A stretch of DNA of 7,173 nucleotides from Pseudomonadota bacterium. GTDB taxonomy: Bacteria; Pseudomonadota; Gammaproteobacteria; Steroidobacterales; Steroidobacteraceae. Shown here in pieces: positions 1-5,510 of the stretch. Numbering within the stretch: position 1 is the stretch's first letter; each line of letters opens with the position of its first letter. The position numbers and the translations under genes are program-made. The stretch covers positions 1 to 7,173 of the forward strand of contig JAJXYU010000295.1 in NCBI GenBank assembly GCA_021780395.1, read 5' to 3'. The notes below the pieces were generated by a model, which saw only the letters and a program-made list of their open reading frames with translations, was not told the origin of the DNA and made no database searches.

Positions 1-1653
1 GTCGTGCGTCGCCGCGAGCCGGTTGATCAGTTCCTCGTCGATCGGCTTCACGAACCGCATGTTCACCACGGTCGCGTCGATCTCCTTGCCGATCTCGAGC
101 GCGCTCGCGACCAGGCTGCCGAACGCGAGCAGCGCGATCCCGGCGTGGCCCTCGCGCAGCATCACCGCGCGTCCGATCGGCAGCGCGCGCAGTTCCTGCT
201 GGACCGGGACGCCGGGACCGGTGCCGCGCGGGTAGCGCACCGCCGCGGGTCCGTCGATCGTGGTCGCGGTGTGCAGCATCTGGCGGCATTCGTCCTCGTT
301 CGAGGGCGCCATCACCACGATGTTCGGCAGACAGCGCAGGAAGCTCAGGTCGTAACTGCCCTGGTGCGTCGCGCCGTCACCGCCGACGAGCCCGGCGCGG
401 TCGATCGCGAACGTGACCGGCAGGTTCTGCAGCGCGACGTCGTGGACCAGCTGGTCGTAGCCGCGCTGCAGGAAGCTCGAATAGATCGCGACCACCGGCC
501 GCATGCCTTCGCACGCGAGGCCGGCCGCGAACGTGACCGCATGCTGCTCGGCGATGCCGACGTCGAAGTAGCGGTCCGGGAAGCGCTTCTCGTACTCGAC
601 CATCCCGGAGCCCTCGCGCATCGCGGGCGTGATCCCGACGATGCGCGGGTCGCGCGCCGCGGCGTCGCAGAGCCACTGGCCGAAGATCTGCGAGTAGGTC
701 GGGCCGCTCGCCTTGTCCTTGAAGATCGTCGCGCTCGCGGGGTCGAACGGCCCCGGGCCGTGCCACTTGATCGGGTCGGCCTCGGCCGGCGCGTACCCCT
801 TGCCCTTGCGCGTGACGATGTGCAGCAGCTGCGGTCCCTTCATCTCGCGCATGTTCTCGAGCGTCGCGAGCAGCGCGTTCAGGTCGTGCCCGTCGATCGG
901 GCCGATGTAGTTCAGGCCGAGCTCCTCGAACACGGTGCCCGGCAGGATCATTCCCTTCATGTGCTCTTCGGAGCGACGCGCGAGCTCCCAGACGGTCGGC
1001 ATCTGCCGCAGCACCTTCTTGCCGCCCTCGCGCAGGGTCGCGTAGATCTTCCCGGACAGCAGCCGCGCGAAGTAATTCGACATCGCGCCGACGTTGTTCG
1101 AGATCGACATGTCGTTGTCGTTCAGCACGACGAGCAGGTCGACGTTCAGGCTGCCGGCGTGGTTCAGCGCCTCGAACGCCATGCCCGCGGTCATCGCGCC
1201 GTCGCCGATCACCGCGACGACCCGGCGGCGCTCGCCGCGCGCGGCCGCGCCGATCGCCATCCCGAGCGCCGCGCTGATCGAGGTGCTCGAGTGCCCGACG
1301 CCGAAGGTGTCGTACACGCTCTCCGAGCGGGCGGGGAACGGCGCGAGCCCGTGATGCTGCTTGATCGTGCGCAGGGAATCGCGTCGGCCGGTCAGCACCT
1401 TGTGCGGATAGGCCTGGTGCCCCACGTCCCAGACCAGTCGATCGTCCGGGGTCTGGAACACGTAATGCAACGCGACCGTGAGCTCGACGGTGCCGAGTCC
1501 GGCGGCGAAGTGGCCGCCCCGCTGACTGACCGTGTGGATCAGGTAGCGGCGCAGCTCGTCCGCGACGACGCCGAGCTCGCCGCGGGGCAGGGCCCGCAGG
1601 TCGGCCGGCGAGTCGATCCGGGACAGCAACGGAAAGTCGTCGGAAATGCTCAT
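1..1653 (-). CDS. dxs: 1-deoxy-D-xylulose-5-phosphate synthase (3' end cut by window edge)
   Basis: Thiamine-diphosphate enzyme that condenses pyruvate and glyceraldehyde 3-phosphate into DXP, the entry step of the MEP isoprenoid pathway, in the cytoplasm. The 551 codons present read as Dxs throughout. [11 protein letters not shown] lies near residue 45-55. The ThDP/Mg site starts with GDGAMTAG at 150-157 and continues to LNDND at 177-181. [10 protein letters not shown] begins at 366, with E369 matching the E. coli catalytic Glu370. [11 protein letters not shown] starts at 391, THQG at 429, and YPRG at 474-477. E. coli Dxs has 620 residues, so about 70 C-terminal residues lie outside the window; nothing suggests a broken gene. 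The ATG at 1653 gives an N-terminus that aligns with E. coli Dxs, but no Shine-Dalgarno sequence precedes it. It lies 63 bases downstream of ispA and is probably read from the same transcript. Confidence 0.98.
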   Translation of the reverse strand, partial: MSISDDFPLLSRIDSPADLRALPRGELGVVADELRRYLIHTVSQRGGHFAAGLGTVELTVALHYVFQTPDDRLVWDVGHQAYPHKVLTGRRDSLRTIKQHHGLAPFPARSESVYDTFGVGHSSTSISAALGMAIGAAARGERRRVVAVIGDGAMTAGMAFEALNHAGSLNVDLLVVLNDNDMSISNNVGAMSNYFARLLSGKIYATLREGGKKVLRQMPTVWELARRSEEHMKGMILPGTVFEELGLNYIGPIDGHDLNALLATLENMREMKGPQLLHIVTRKGKGYAPAEADPIKWHGPGPFDPASATIFKDKASGPTYSQIFGQWLCDAAARDPRIVGITPAMREGSGMVEYEKRFPDRYFDVGIAEQHAVTFAAGLACEGMRPVVAIYSSFLQRGYDQLVHDVALQNLPVTFAIDRAGLVGGDGATHQGSYDLSFLRCLPNIVVMAPSNEDECRQMLHTATTIDGPAAVRYPRGTGPGVPVQQELRALPIGRAVMLREGHAGIALLAFGSLVASALEIGKEIDATVVNMRFVKPIDEELINRLAATHD

Positions 1654-1663
1654 TGTGTCGCGT

Positions 1664-1689
1664 AGTTTACATGGCCGGCCGGCCAAACT
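1664..1689 (-). repeat. inverted repeat just upstream of the dxs start codon
   Basis: On the minus strand AGTTT (1689-1685) pairs with AAACT (1668-1664). Inside lie three tandem GGCC units (1684-1673), the first able to pair with the third around a GGCC loop, with an ATGT bulge on the 3' side. The hairpin would end 10 bases before the dxs ATG, so it would sit in the ispA-dxs gap where a ribosome site is expected. A further 10-base palindrome, TCCGGCCGGA, lies at 1701-1710. Whether this structure affects dxs translation or processing of the transcript is inference. Confidence 0.4.
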
Positions 1690-1716
1690 CGACGCCGCGA
1701 TCCGGCCGGAAAGCCC

Positions 1717-2613
1717 TCAGGCGCGGCGATCGACGACGTAGGCTGCCAGAACCGCGAGGATCTGGGCTTTCTCGCCCAAACTCGCGATTCGCTCGCCCGC
1801 CCGGACCTTGAGCGCCTGGGCGCGTTGTTTCGATGCGTCAAGACCGAGAATGCTCGCGTAGGTGGGTTTCGAGCGCGCGGCATCGGCTCCGGCCTGCTTG
1901 CCGATGTCCTCGGTGCTGCCCTCGACGTCGAGGATGTCGTCCTGGATCTGGAACGCGAGACCGACGTCCCTCGCGTAGTCGTCGAGCGCGGCGTGCTGAG
2001 CCTCGTCGAGTCCGTCGGCCGCGGCCGCGGCCATCAGCACGCTCGCGCGGATCAGCGCGCCGGTCTTGCGGCGATGCATCTCCTCGAGGTCCGGCAGATC
2101 GAGCCGACGGCCGACCGCCGCGAGGTCGAGCGCCTGGCCGCCCGCCATTCCGGCGGTGCCGCTCGCTTCCGCGAGGATCCGGATCGTCGCGATGCGGGCG
2201 GCCGCGCTGCCGATCCCGGGGTCCTTCGCGAGCACCTCGAACGCCAGCACCTGCAGTGCATCCCCGGTCAGGATCGCGGTGGCCTCGTCGAACGCGCGGT
2301 GCGTGGTCGGCCGCCCGCGGCGCAGGTCGTCGTCGTCCATCGCCGGCAGGTCGTCGTGGACCAGCGAGTACGCGTGGATCAGTTCGACCGCGGCCGCGGG
2401 CGCGTCGAGTTGCCGCGGGTCGATGCCGAGCGCGGCACCGGTCGCATAGACCAGGATCGGTCGCAGGCGCTTGCCGCCGCCGAGCACCGAATAGCGCATC
2501 GCCTCGTGCAGTCGCTGGGGCACCGCGTCCGCGGGCGGCAGGCAACGTTCCAGCACGCGCTCGACGCGCGCCTGATGGTCGCGAAAGAACGTTTCGATCG
2601 TCGGGGTCGGCAT
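1717..2613 (-). CDS. ispA: (2E,6E)-farnesyl diphosphate synthase (geranyltranstransferase)
   Basis: Class I trans-prenyltransferase that adds isopentenyl diphosphate to dimethylallyl and geranyl diphosphate to make farnesyl diphosphate, precursor of quinone side chains and undecaprenyl phosphate. It has 298 residues, normal for bacterial IspA. Visible motifs are GGGKRLRP at 45-52; the first aspartate-rich motif DDLPAMD at 87-93, followed by [18 protein letters not shown] at 158-163; KTGALI at 183-188; and the second aspartate-rich motif QDDILD at 224-229. The two-residue insertion in the first Asp motif (DDxxxxD) is typical of bacterial short-chain synthases. The reading frame is open further upstream to 2907, but the ATG at 2613 gives the family-length protein and leaves 11 bases after the xseB stop, which suggests translational coupling. 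The ribosome site is weak. Confidence 0.97.
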   Translation of the reverse strand: MPTPTIETFFRDHQARVERVLERCLPPADAVPQRLHEAMRYSVLGGGKRLRPILVYATGAALGIDPRQLDAPAAAVELIHAYSLVHDDLPAMDDDDLRRGRPTTHRAFDEATAILTGDALQVLAFEVLAKDPGIGSAAARIATIRILAEASGTAGMAGGQALDLAAVGRRLDLPDLEEMHRRKTGALIRASVLMAAAAADGLDEAQHAALDDYARDVGLAFQIQDDILDVEGSTEDIGKQAGADAARSKPTYASILGLDASKQRAQALKVRAGERIASLGEKAQILAVLAAYVVDRRA

Positions 2614-2624
2614 CGCGGGGGTAC

Positions 2625-2888
2625 TCAGTCTTCGTCGGTCGATTCGGCGTCGAAGGGCTCGATCGCGGGCTCGCCGGCCTTCTTCAGCAGGATCTCGACC
2701 TTCTGCTCGGCTTCCTTCAGCGCGGTCTGGCACGCGCGGGTCAGCTGCACGCCCCGCTCGAACGCGGCGAGCGATTCCTCGAGCGGTTGGTCGCCGCGTT
2801 CGAGGCGCTCGACGATCGCCTCGAGGTCGCGCATCGCGGCCTCGAAGTCGATCGGCTTGGTGTCCTTGTCGGCCTTTCGGGTTCCCAT
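2625..2888 (-). CDS. xseB: exodeoxyribonuclease VII small subunit
   Basis: Small subunit of exonuclease VII, which together with XseA degrades single-stranded DNA to oligonucleotides. The 87-residue protein has the family's helical core: [20 protein letters not shown], then [15 protein letters not shown], then a long acidic/basic helix rich in Ala, Lys and Glu ([15 protein letters not shown]), ending in an acidic tail. E. coli XseB is 80 residues. The frame is open upstream to 3011, but the ATG at 2888 was chosen because the extra 41 residues are Arg-rich, unlike XseB, and would run into msrA. It is the first gene of the xseB-ispA-dxs cluster, the order seen in E. coli. No Shine-Dalgarno sequence is visible, and a candidate promoter ends only a few bases before the start. 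Confidence 0.95.
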   Translation of the reverse strand: MGTRKADKDTKPIDFEAAMRDLEAIVERLERGDQPLEESLAAFERGVQLTRACQTALKEAEQKVEILLKKAGEPAIEPFDAESTDED

Positions 2889-2898
2889 GGCGCGCCAC

Positions 2899-2926
2899 GG
2901 TACACAAGGGCTCCGGGCGCGGTCAA
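2899..2926 (-). promoter_or_regulatory. candidate sigma-70 promoter for xseB-ispA-dxs
   Basis: On the minus strand TTGACC (2926-2921) is followed after 16 bases by TGTACC (2904-2899). The -35 box matches the consensus at 5 of 6 positions and the -10 box at only 3 of 6. Transcription would begin near 2892, about 4 bases before the xseB ATG, leaving no room for a ribosome binding site. The position in the xseB/msrA divergent gap is right, but the weak -10 box makes this a candidate only. Confidence 0.35.
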
Positions 2927-2982
2927 ACCGTCCGCGCGCCGCGACTTGCGATGTGCGGTGCGCGGCGCGAGACTTGGCGATC

Positions 2983-3645
2983 ATGTGGAAATGGCAACGA
3001 TCGCTCAGCATGCCGAGCCCCGCCGAAGCCTTGCCGGGACGCGCCGCCCCGATGCCGGTGCCGGAGCGGCACGTGGTGAACGGCCATCGGCTCGCGCCGC
3101 CGTTTCCCGACGGGATGCGGTTCGCGCTGTTCGGTCTCGGGTGCTTCTGGGGCGCGGAGCGGCTCTACTGGCAGATGCGGGGCGTGTATTCGACCGCGGT
3201 CGGGTACGCGGGCGGCCTCACCCCGAATCCCACCTACGAAGAGGTGTGCACCGGACTCACGGGTCACGCCGAGGTGGTGCGGGTCGTGTTCGACCCGGCG
3301 CTCGTCGGCTACGAGGCTCTGCTGACGCGGTTCTGGGAATCGCACGATCCGACCCAGGGCATGCGCCAGGGAAACGACGTCGGCACGCAGTACCGCTCCG
3401 CGATCTACGTCGCCGACGAAGCGCAGCGTGCGCTCGCGCTGCGGTCGCGCGACCTCTACGCGCGCGCGCTCGCCGCCGCGGGACGCGGTGCGATCACGAC
3501 CGAGATCGCCGACGCACCGCCGTTCTATTACGCCGAGGAGTATCACCAGCAATACCTGGCAAAGAACCCCGACGGCTATTGCGGGATCGGCGGGTGCGGG
3601 GTGCCCTTCGAGCTCGCGGAGCTGCCGGCGGGGGAGAAGGCGTAG
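2983..3645 (+). CDS. msrA: peptide-methionine (S)-S-oxide reductase MsrA
   Basis: Reduces the S-epimer of methionine sulfoxide in oxidised proteins and free methionine, using thioredoxin for recycling; cytoplasmic. The 220-residue protein is close in layout to E. coli MsrA (212 residues): [10 protein letters not shown] at 11-20, then GCFWG with the catalytic Cys54, [45 protein letters not shown], and a C-terminal [14 protein letters not shown]. Cys200 is the expected resolving cysteine. A further Cys205 sits five residues on, whereas the E. coli recycling cysteine lies eight residues after its resolving one. The ATG at 2983 was preferred over 3010 because it matches the E. coli N-terminal length; neither has a clear ribosome site. 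Divergent from xseB with a 94-base gap; the next sequence downstream is the AT-richer patch. Confidence 0.97.
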   Translation: MWKWQRSLSMPSPAEALPGRAAPMPVPERHVVNGHRLAPPFPDGMRFALFGLGCFWGAERLYWQMRGVYSTAVGYAGGLTPNPTYEEVCTGLTGHAEVVRVVFDPALVGYEALLTRFWESHDPTQGMRQGNDVGTQYRSAIYVADEAQRALALRSRDLYARALAAAGRGAITTEIADAPPFYYAEEYHQQYLAKNPDGYCGIGGCGVPFELAELPAGEKA

Positions 3646-3690
3646 ACGAAGCGACACCGAGGGTTCCCGCAGGAACTCGCGTGGTTAGCG

Positions 3691-3742
3691 CCAGCCTGCC
3701 CGAAGAGCCCCGATGTCTCTGCAAAAAGGGCAGGCTGGTTTC
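3691..3742 (+). terminator. inverted repeat, possible msrA terminator
   Basis: CCAGCCTGCCC (3691-3701) is perfectly repeated in inverse as GGGCAGGCTGG (3728-3738), giving an 11-bp stem with a 26-base interior. An inner AGAG/CTCT pair (3704-3707 with 3717-3720) could extend the fold. The downstream arm is followed by TTTCT, a weak U-tract. It starts 46 bases after the msrA stop. The long interior and short T-run make it an untypical terminator, so it could also be a remnant of a mobile or REP-like repeat. A smaller GTTCC/GGAAC hairpin lies at 3663-3676. I see no gene in 3646-3823. Confidence 0.45.
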
Positions 3743-3823
3743 TGCGCCGACGCCTACCGGACATCTACCGCCTACCGAGCCGCAGGATGGTCCGCGGCGA
3801 AGGTCTCGTAACCTGGAATCGTC

Positions 3824-4177
3824 GTGGCAAGAGGGTCGAACGCTCCGGTTTCGGCTACGGTGGAAAGCGCCTCAATACTTCGTATTCCTGGCCTTTGGTT
3901 CCGCTATGCGGGGCTCGCGATGGCCATCCTCTCCGGATGCGTGTCGATAGCCATCGTTTTCGACATCGCATCGCACGGGCATGTTCTCGTGAATGGGCAG
4001 CCGTCGAGAGCACTCGCATCGATAACGGGTGCTGTTGGCGTCCCGCTCATCGGGGTGCTCTTGGGGATGGCTCTGTTCTACATTGTGCCGAAGGTGCCGC
4101 GGAAAGGCGGCTCTTCATGGTCGGCCGCTTGGTGCATACCCTCCGCACCAACGCCAAAGACCGCGCGACGACTATAG
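3824..4177 (+). CDS. putative small two-helix membrane protein, function unknown
   Basis: Not a recognised family. The frame opens after a TAA at 3809-3811 and can start at GTG 3824, with GGA six bases upstream as a weak ribosome site; it encodes 117 residues. Two hydrophobic stretches are visible, about residues 26-48 ([20 protein letters not shown]...) and 69-90 ([20 protein letters not shown]). They are separated by a short polar segment, and the second is followed by a basic PKVPRK boundary as expected for a membrane helix. The last 25 or so residues look unstructured and may reflect 3' decay or a frameshift. Base composition is less GC-extreme than in the flanking housekeeping genes. It runs convergently into the toxin gene, overlapping it by 6 bases (4172-4177). 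The main doubt is that the frame may be fortuitous; two well-formed helices argue for a real gene. Confidence 0.45.
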   Translation: MARGSNAPVSATVESASILRIPGLWFRYAGLAMAILSGCVSIAIVFDIASHGHVLVNGQPSRALASITGAVGVPLIGVLLGMALFYIVPKVPRKGGSSWSAAWCIPSAPTPKTARRL

Positions 4178-4516
4178 GGACGTCTGCCTCCTGACCGGCA
4201 GGGCGAGCGCGACGAGAAGCGCGTCATCGAGTTCGCGCAGCTTGTCGAACGTCAACTCGCCGACGTAGTCGGTCAGTCTGGACTTTTCAAGGCTCATCAG
4301 ACCATCGCATTGGATCCCGCTCTCGTGCTTGAGGCCTTCGGCGGTACCTACGGAAACTTGGGTGGGCAGGCCATGATACTGGGTGAAGACCGGAGCGCAG
4401 ACTACGGTCGAGAACGTCGAGTCGATCAGTGGCTGGCGGCTGACGACCACAAAGACGCGGGCGGGTTTCGGGTCACCGGGTGGTCTGCGTACCCGGTACA
4501 ACTCGCCGCGCTTCAT
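4172..4516 (-). CDS. type II toxin-antitoxin toxin, MazF/PemK-like endoribonuclease
   Basis: Predicted sequence-specific mRNA interferase of the MazF/PemK (CcdB-like fold) family, neutralised by the antitoxin encoded just upstream. The 114-residue protein has the family order: RGELYRV at 3-9; the [14 protein letters not shown] block at 14-27, where Arg20 is the likely catalytic arginine; then [10 protein letters not shown], with Thr45 a candidate second active-site residue; TQVSVG; and a C-terminal [14 protein letters not shown] that matches the conserved strand-helix region before the final helix. Length is typical (about 110). Its ATG overlaps the antitoxin TGA in an ATGA (4513-4516), so the two are almost certainly translationally coupled. 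The stop lies inside the 3' end of the convergent membrane ORF. RNA target specificity cannot be read from sequence. Confidence 0.92.
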   Translation of the reverse strand: MKRGELYRVRRPPGDPKPARVFVVVSRQPLIDSTFSTVVCAPVFTQYHGLPTQVSVGTAEGLKHESGIQCDGLMSLEKSRLTDYVGELTFDKLRELDDALLVALALPVRRQTSL

Positions 4517-4752
4517 TCGTCCGCCAGATTGGCTTGAAAGGAAAGCGCATCGGTCATCTCAGCATTGAGCTGTGCCGAGTGGCGATTGATTGATGCGGTT
4601 TCCCGCGCGTCCTTCCGAGCCTGAGCGCGACGGTCGACGAATTCGCGGAGAATCTGCTCGATATAGGCAGAGCGGGAGACCTTCGTGCCCGCCAGCTTGT
4701 CGATACTGGCAACAAGGTCCTCGGACAGGGTCAAGGAGGTTTTTGTCTTCAT
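4513..4752 (-). CDS. ribbon-helix-helix antitoxin partner of the MazF-like toxin
   Basis: A 79-residue antitoxin with an N-terminal ribbon-helix-helix DNA-binding domain: beta-strand KTSLTLS at 4-10, helix [12 protein letters not shown] at 11-22, then [18 protein letters not shown] at 26-43. The C-terminal tail, roughly 44-79 with [22 protein letters not shown], is the expected toxin-binding part and resembles the tails of antitoxins that accompany MazF-type toxins. RHH antitoxins usually repress their own operon as dimers bound to short palindromes, and such a palindrome lies in the promoter here. The start is secure: an in-frame TAG lies four codons upstream of the ATG and the next Met is residue 66. 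No Shine-Dalgarno sequence is possible at the predicted transcript start. The local sequence is much AT-richer than the chromosome around it (24 of 60 bases G or C at 4741-4800). Confidence 0.92.
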   Translation of the reverse strand: MKTKTSLTLSEDLVASIDKLAGTKVSRSAYIEQILREFVDRRAQARKDARETASINRHSAQLNAEMTDALSFQANLADE

Positions 4753-4758
4753 CCCACA

Positions 4759-4787
4759 CTTATACTACTTGAGTAGGATCATGACAA
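4759..4787 (-). promoter_or_regulatory. promoter of the toxin-antitoxin operon with operator-like palindrome
   Basis: On the minus strand TTGTCA (4787-4782) and TATAAG (4764-4759) are separated by exactly 17 bases; each matches its sigma-70 consensus hexamer at 5 of 6 positions. The spacer holds CTACT-N2-AGTAG (4765-4776), a 5-base inverted repeat placed between the boxes where a bound ribbon-helix-helix dimer would block RNA polymerase. Only six bases lie between the -10 box and the antitoxin ATG, so standard spacing puts the transcript start on the A of that ATG. Confidence 0.75.
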
Positions 4788-4810
4788 CACAATGGGGAGT
4801 TGCAGCGGGC

Positions 4811-4877
4811 GATCCGCCGGCACGGTGCGCGCCGCCTGCGCACCACGGTCGCCGGCGGGTGGCGGGTGCGGCGGATC
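4811..4877. repeat. long imperfect inverted repeat between the antitoxin promoter and the DUF4440 gene
   Basis: GATCCGCC plus GCAC (4811-4818, 4820-4823) pairs with GTGC plus GGCGGATC (4866-4877), a 12-bp stem with one bulged G. Inside it GGTGCGC (4824-4830) pairs with GCGCACC (4838-4844) around a 7-base loop. It lies 22 bases past the stop of the minus-strand DUF4440 gene and could act as a terminator or stabilising structure, but there is no U-tract on either strand. It also marks where high-GC sequence resumes after the AT-richer patch. Confidence 0.5.
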
Positions 4878-4899
4878 CAGGACACCCGGCGCGCGGCGC

Positions 4900-5382
4900 T
4901 CAGTGCGCCGCGCCCGTCGGGTCGGAGTTCCAGGTGTCGCGCACGTACCGCCATTGGCCGTGCTCGAGGCGCGAGACCGAGAAGTACCAGCCGCGGTCGA
5001 CGATGCGGCCGGTCTTGTCCTTCACGAGGTAATTGCCCGATACCCAGCCGAGCCGACCCGAGACCGCGCCGTCGCGCTTCCCGTCCAGCACGTACACCAG
5101 GCCGTTGCGGACGAACTCCGCATCGTCCTTCGTGAGGTACGCGCGGATCGCGGCCCGACCGCGCAGCGGCCGCAGGCCGGGCGCGAAGACCACGGCGTCC
5201 CGGTCGTAGAGCCGCACGATCGGCTCGACCCGGCCGGCGTTGTAGGCGACGACCCAGGCGTCGTCCGCGGCGTGCAGCGCCGCGAGTTGCGCGGCGCGAT
5301 CGGCGGCGAGCGCGGCGTGACTCCAGGACCCCAGGACGAGGGTCATTCCGAACAGGGCGAGCAGCTTGCGCACAGTGATCAT
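4900..5382 (-). CDS. exported DUF4440/SnoaL-like (NTF2-fold) protein
   Basis: A 160-residue protein with a clear signal peptide: MITVRKLLALFG, a hydrophobic core to about residue 20, and AALA-AD as the probable cleavage site after residue 26, so it likely acts in the periplasm. The mature part has the NTF2-like DUF4440/SnoaL pattern: a first helix LAALHAADDAWVVAYNAGRVEPIVRLY, then DRDAVVFAPG, LRGRAAIRAYL, a central strand with GNYLVKDKTGR, and a final GQWRYVRDTWNSD, which is typical of the closing strand. Proteins of this fold bind small ligands or act as hydrolases or isomerases; no catalytic assignment is possible here. The ATG at 5382 was chosen because it gives the signal peptide and has GAGGAG at 5396-5391, eight bases upstream. 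It is divergent from the dehydrogenase gene. Confidence 0.85.
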   Translation of the reverse strand: MITVRKLLALFGMTLVLGSWSHAALAADRAAQLAALHAADDAWVVAYNAGRVEPIVRLYDRDAVVFAPGLRPLRGRAAIRAYLTKDDAEFVRNGLVYVLDGKRDGAVSGRLGWVSGNYLVKDKTGRIVDRGWYFSVSRLEHGQWRYVRDTWNSDPTGAAH

Positions 5383-5390
5383 TCGACGGG

Positions 5391-5396
5391 CTCCTC
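5391..5396 (-). promoter_or_regulatory. ribosome binding site of the DUF4440 gene
   Basis: GAGGAG on the minus strand, eight bases before the ATG at 5382. It settles the start of a frame that stays open upstream to 5520. Confidence 0.8.
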
Positions 5397-5407
5397 GATC
5401 GCGCGGT

Positions 5408-5435
5408 GGACGGCGCCGCTTCGGCGCCCACGTCC
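5408..5435. repeat. hairpin in the leader of the DUF4440 gene
   Basis: GGCGCCG (5412-5418) and CGGCGCC (5422-5428) form a perfect 7-bp stem with a 3-base loop. Outside it GGAC (5408-5411) pairs with GTCC (5432-5435) across a 3-base bulge. On the minus strand the hairpin would precede the ribosome site of the DUF4440 gene by 11 bases. I find no strong promoter for either divergent gene in 5383-5510; a TACACT (5442-5437, minus) could be a -10 box but lacks a good -35. Confidence 0.4.
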
Positions 5436-5495
5436 GAGTGTAACCGCTCCCGCTCGACATCGTCCGCGATTGTGAGAGGATGCCGACGTCGTGGC

Positions 5496-5503
5496 GAGGA
5501 GGA
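5496..5503 (+). promoter_or_regulatory. ribosome binding site of the SDR gene
   Basis: GAGGAGGA lies seven bases before the ATG at 5511. It is the strongest Shine-Dalgarno sequence in the window and fixes the start of a frame that is open upstream to 5406. Confidence 0.85.
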
Positions 5504-5510
5504 CGATCGG

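Noticed and set aside
4..1665. Long open frame on the plus strand (553 codons) opposite dxs
   Set aside because: It reads as a low-complexity Arg/Asp/Val/His string with no family motifs, while the minus strand encodes a full-quality Dxs. Long antisense frames are common opposite GC-rich genes.
2614..2907. Longer start for ispA running through xseB
   Set aside because: This stretch is the out-of-frame reading of xseB; the ATG at 2613 gives the normal IspA length.
1825..2982. Plus-strand extension of the MsrA frame upstream into ispA and xseB
   Set aside because: The upstream 386 residues are antisense shadow of ispA and xseB; recognisable MsrA sequence begins at 2983.
2889..3011. Longer start for xseB at 3011
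   Set aside because: It would add 41 Arg-rich residues unlike XseB and overlap the msrA start.
3683..3748. Possible integron attC site around the inverted repeat (GGTTAGCGCC)
   Set aside because: The GTTRRRY/RYYYAAC core pair is not present, and the neighbouring genes are convergent rather than arranged as cassettes.
3787..4194. Alternative plus-strand frame overlapping the membrane ORF
   Set aside because: It lacks hydrophobic helices or family motifs and is Arg-rich; the frame starting at 3824 looks far more protein-like.
4590..4772. Plus-strand frame opposite the antitoxin gene
   Set aside because: Shadow of a clear ribbon-helix-helix antitoxin with its own promoter and a coupled toxin.
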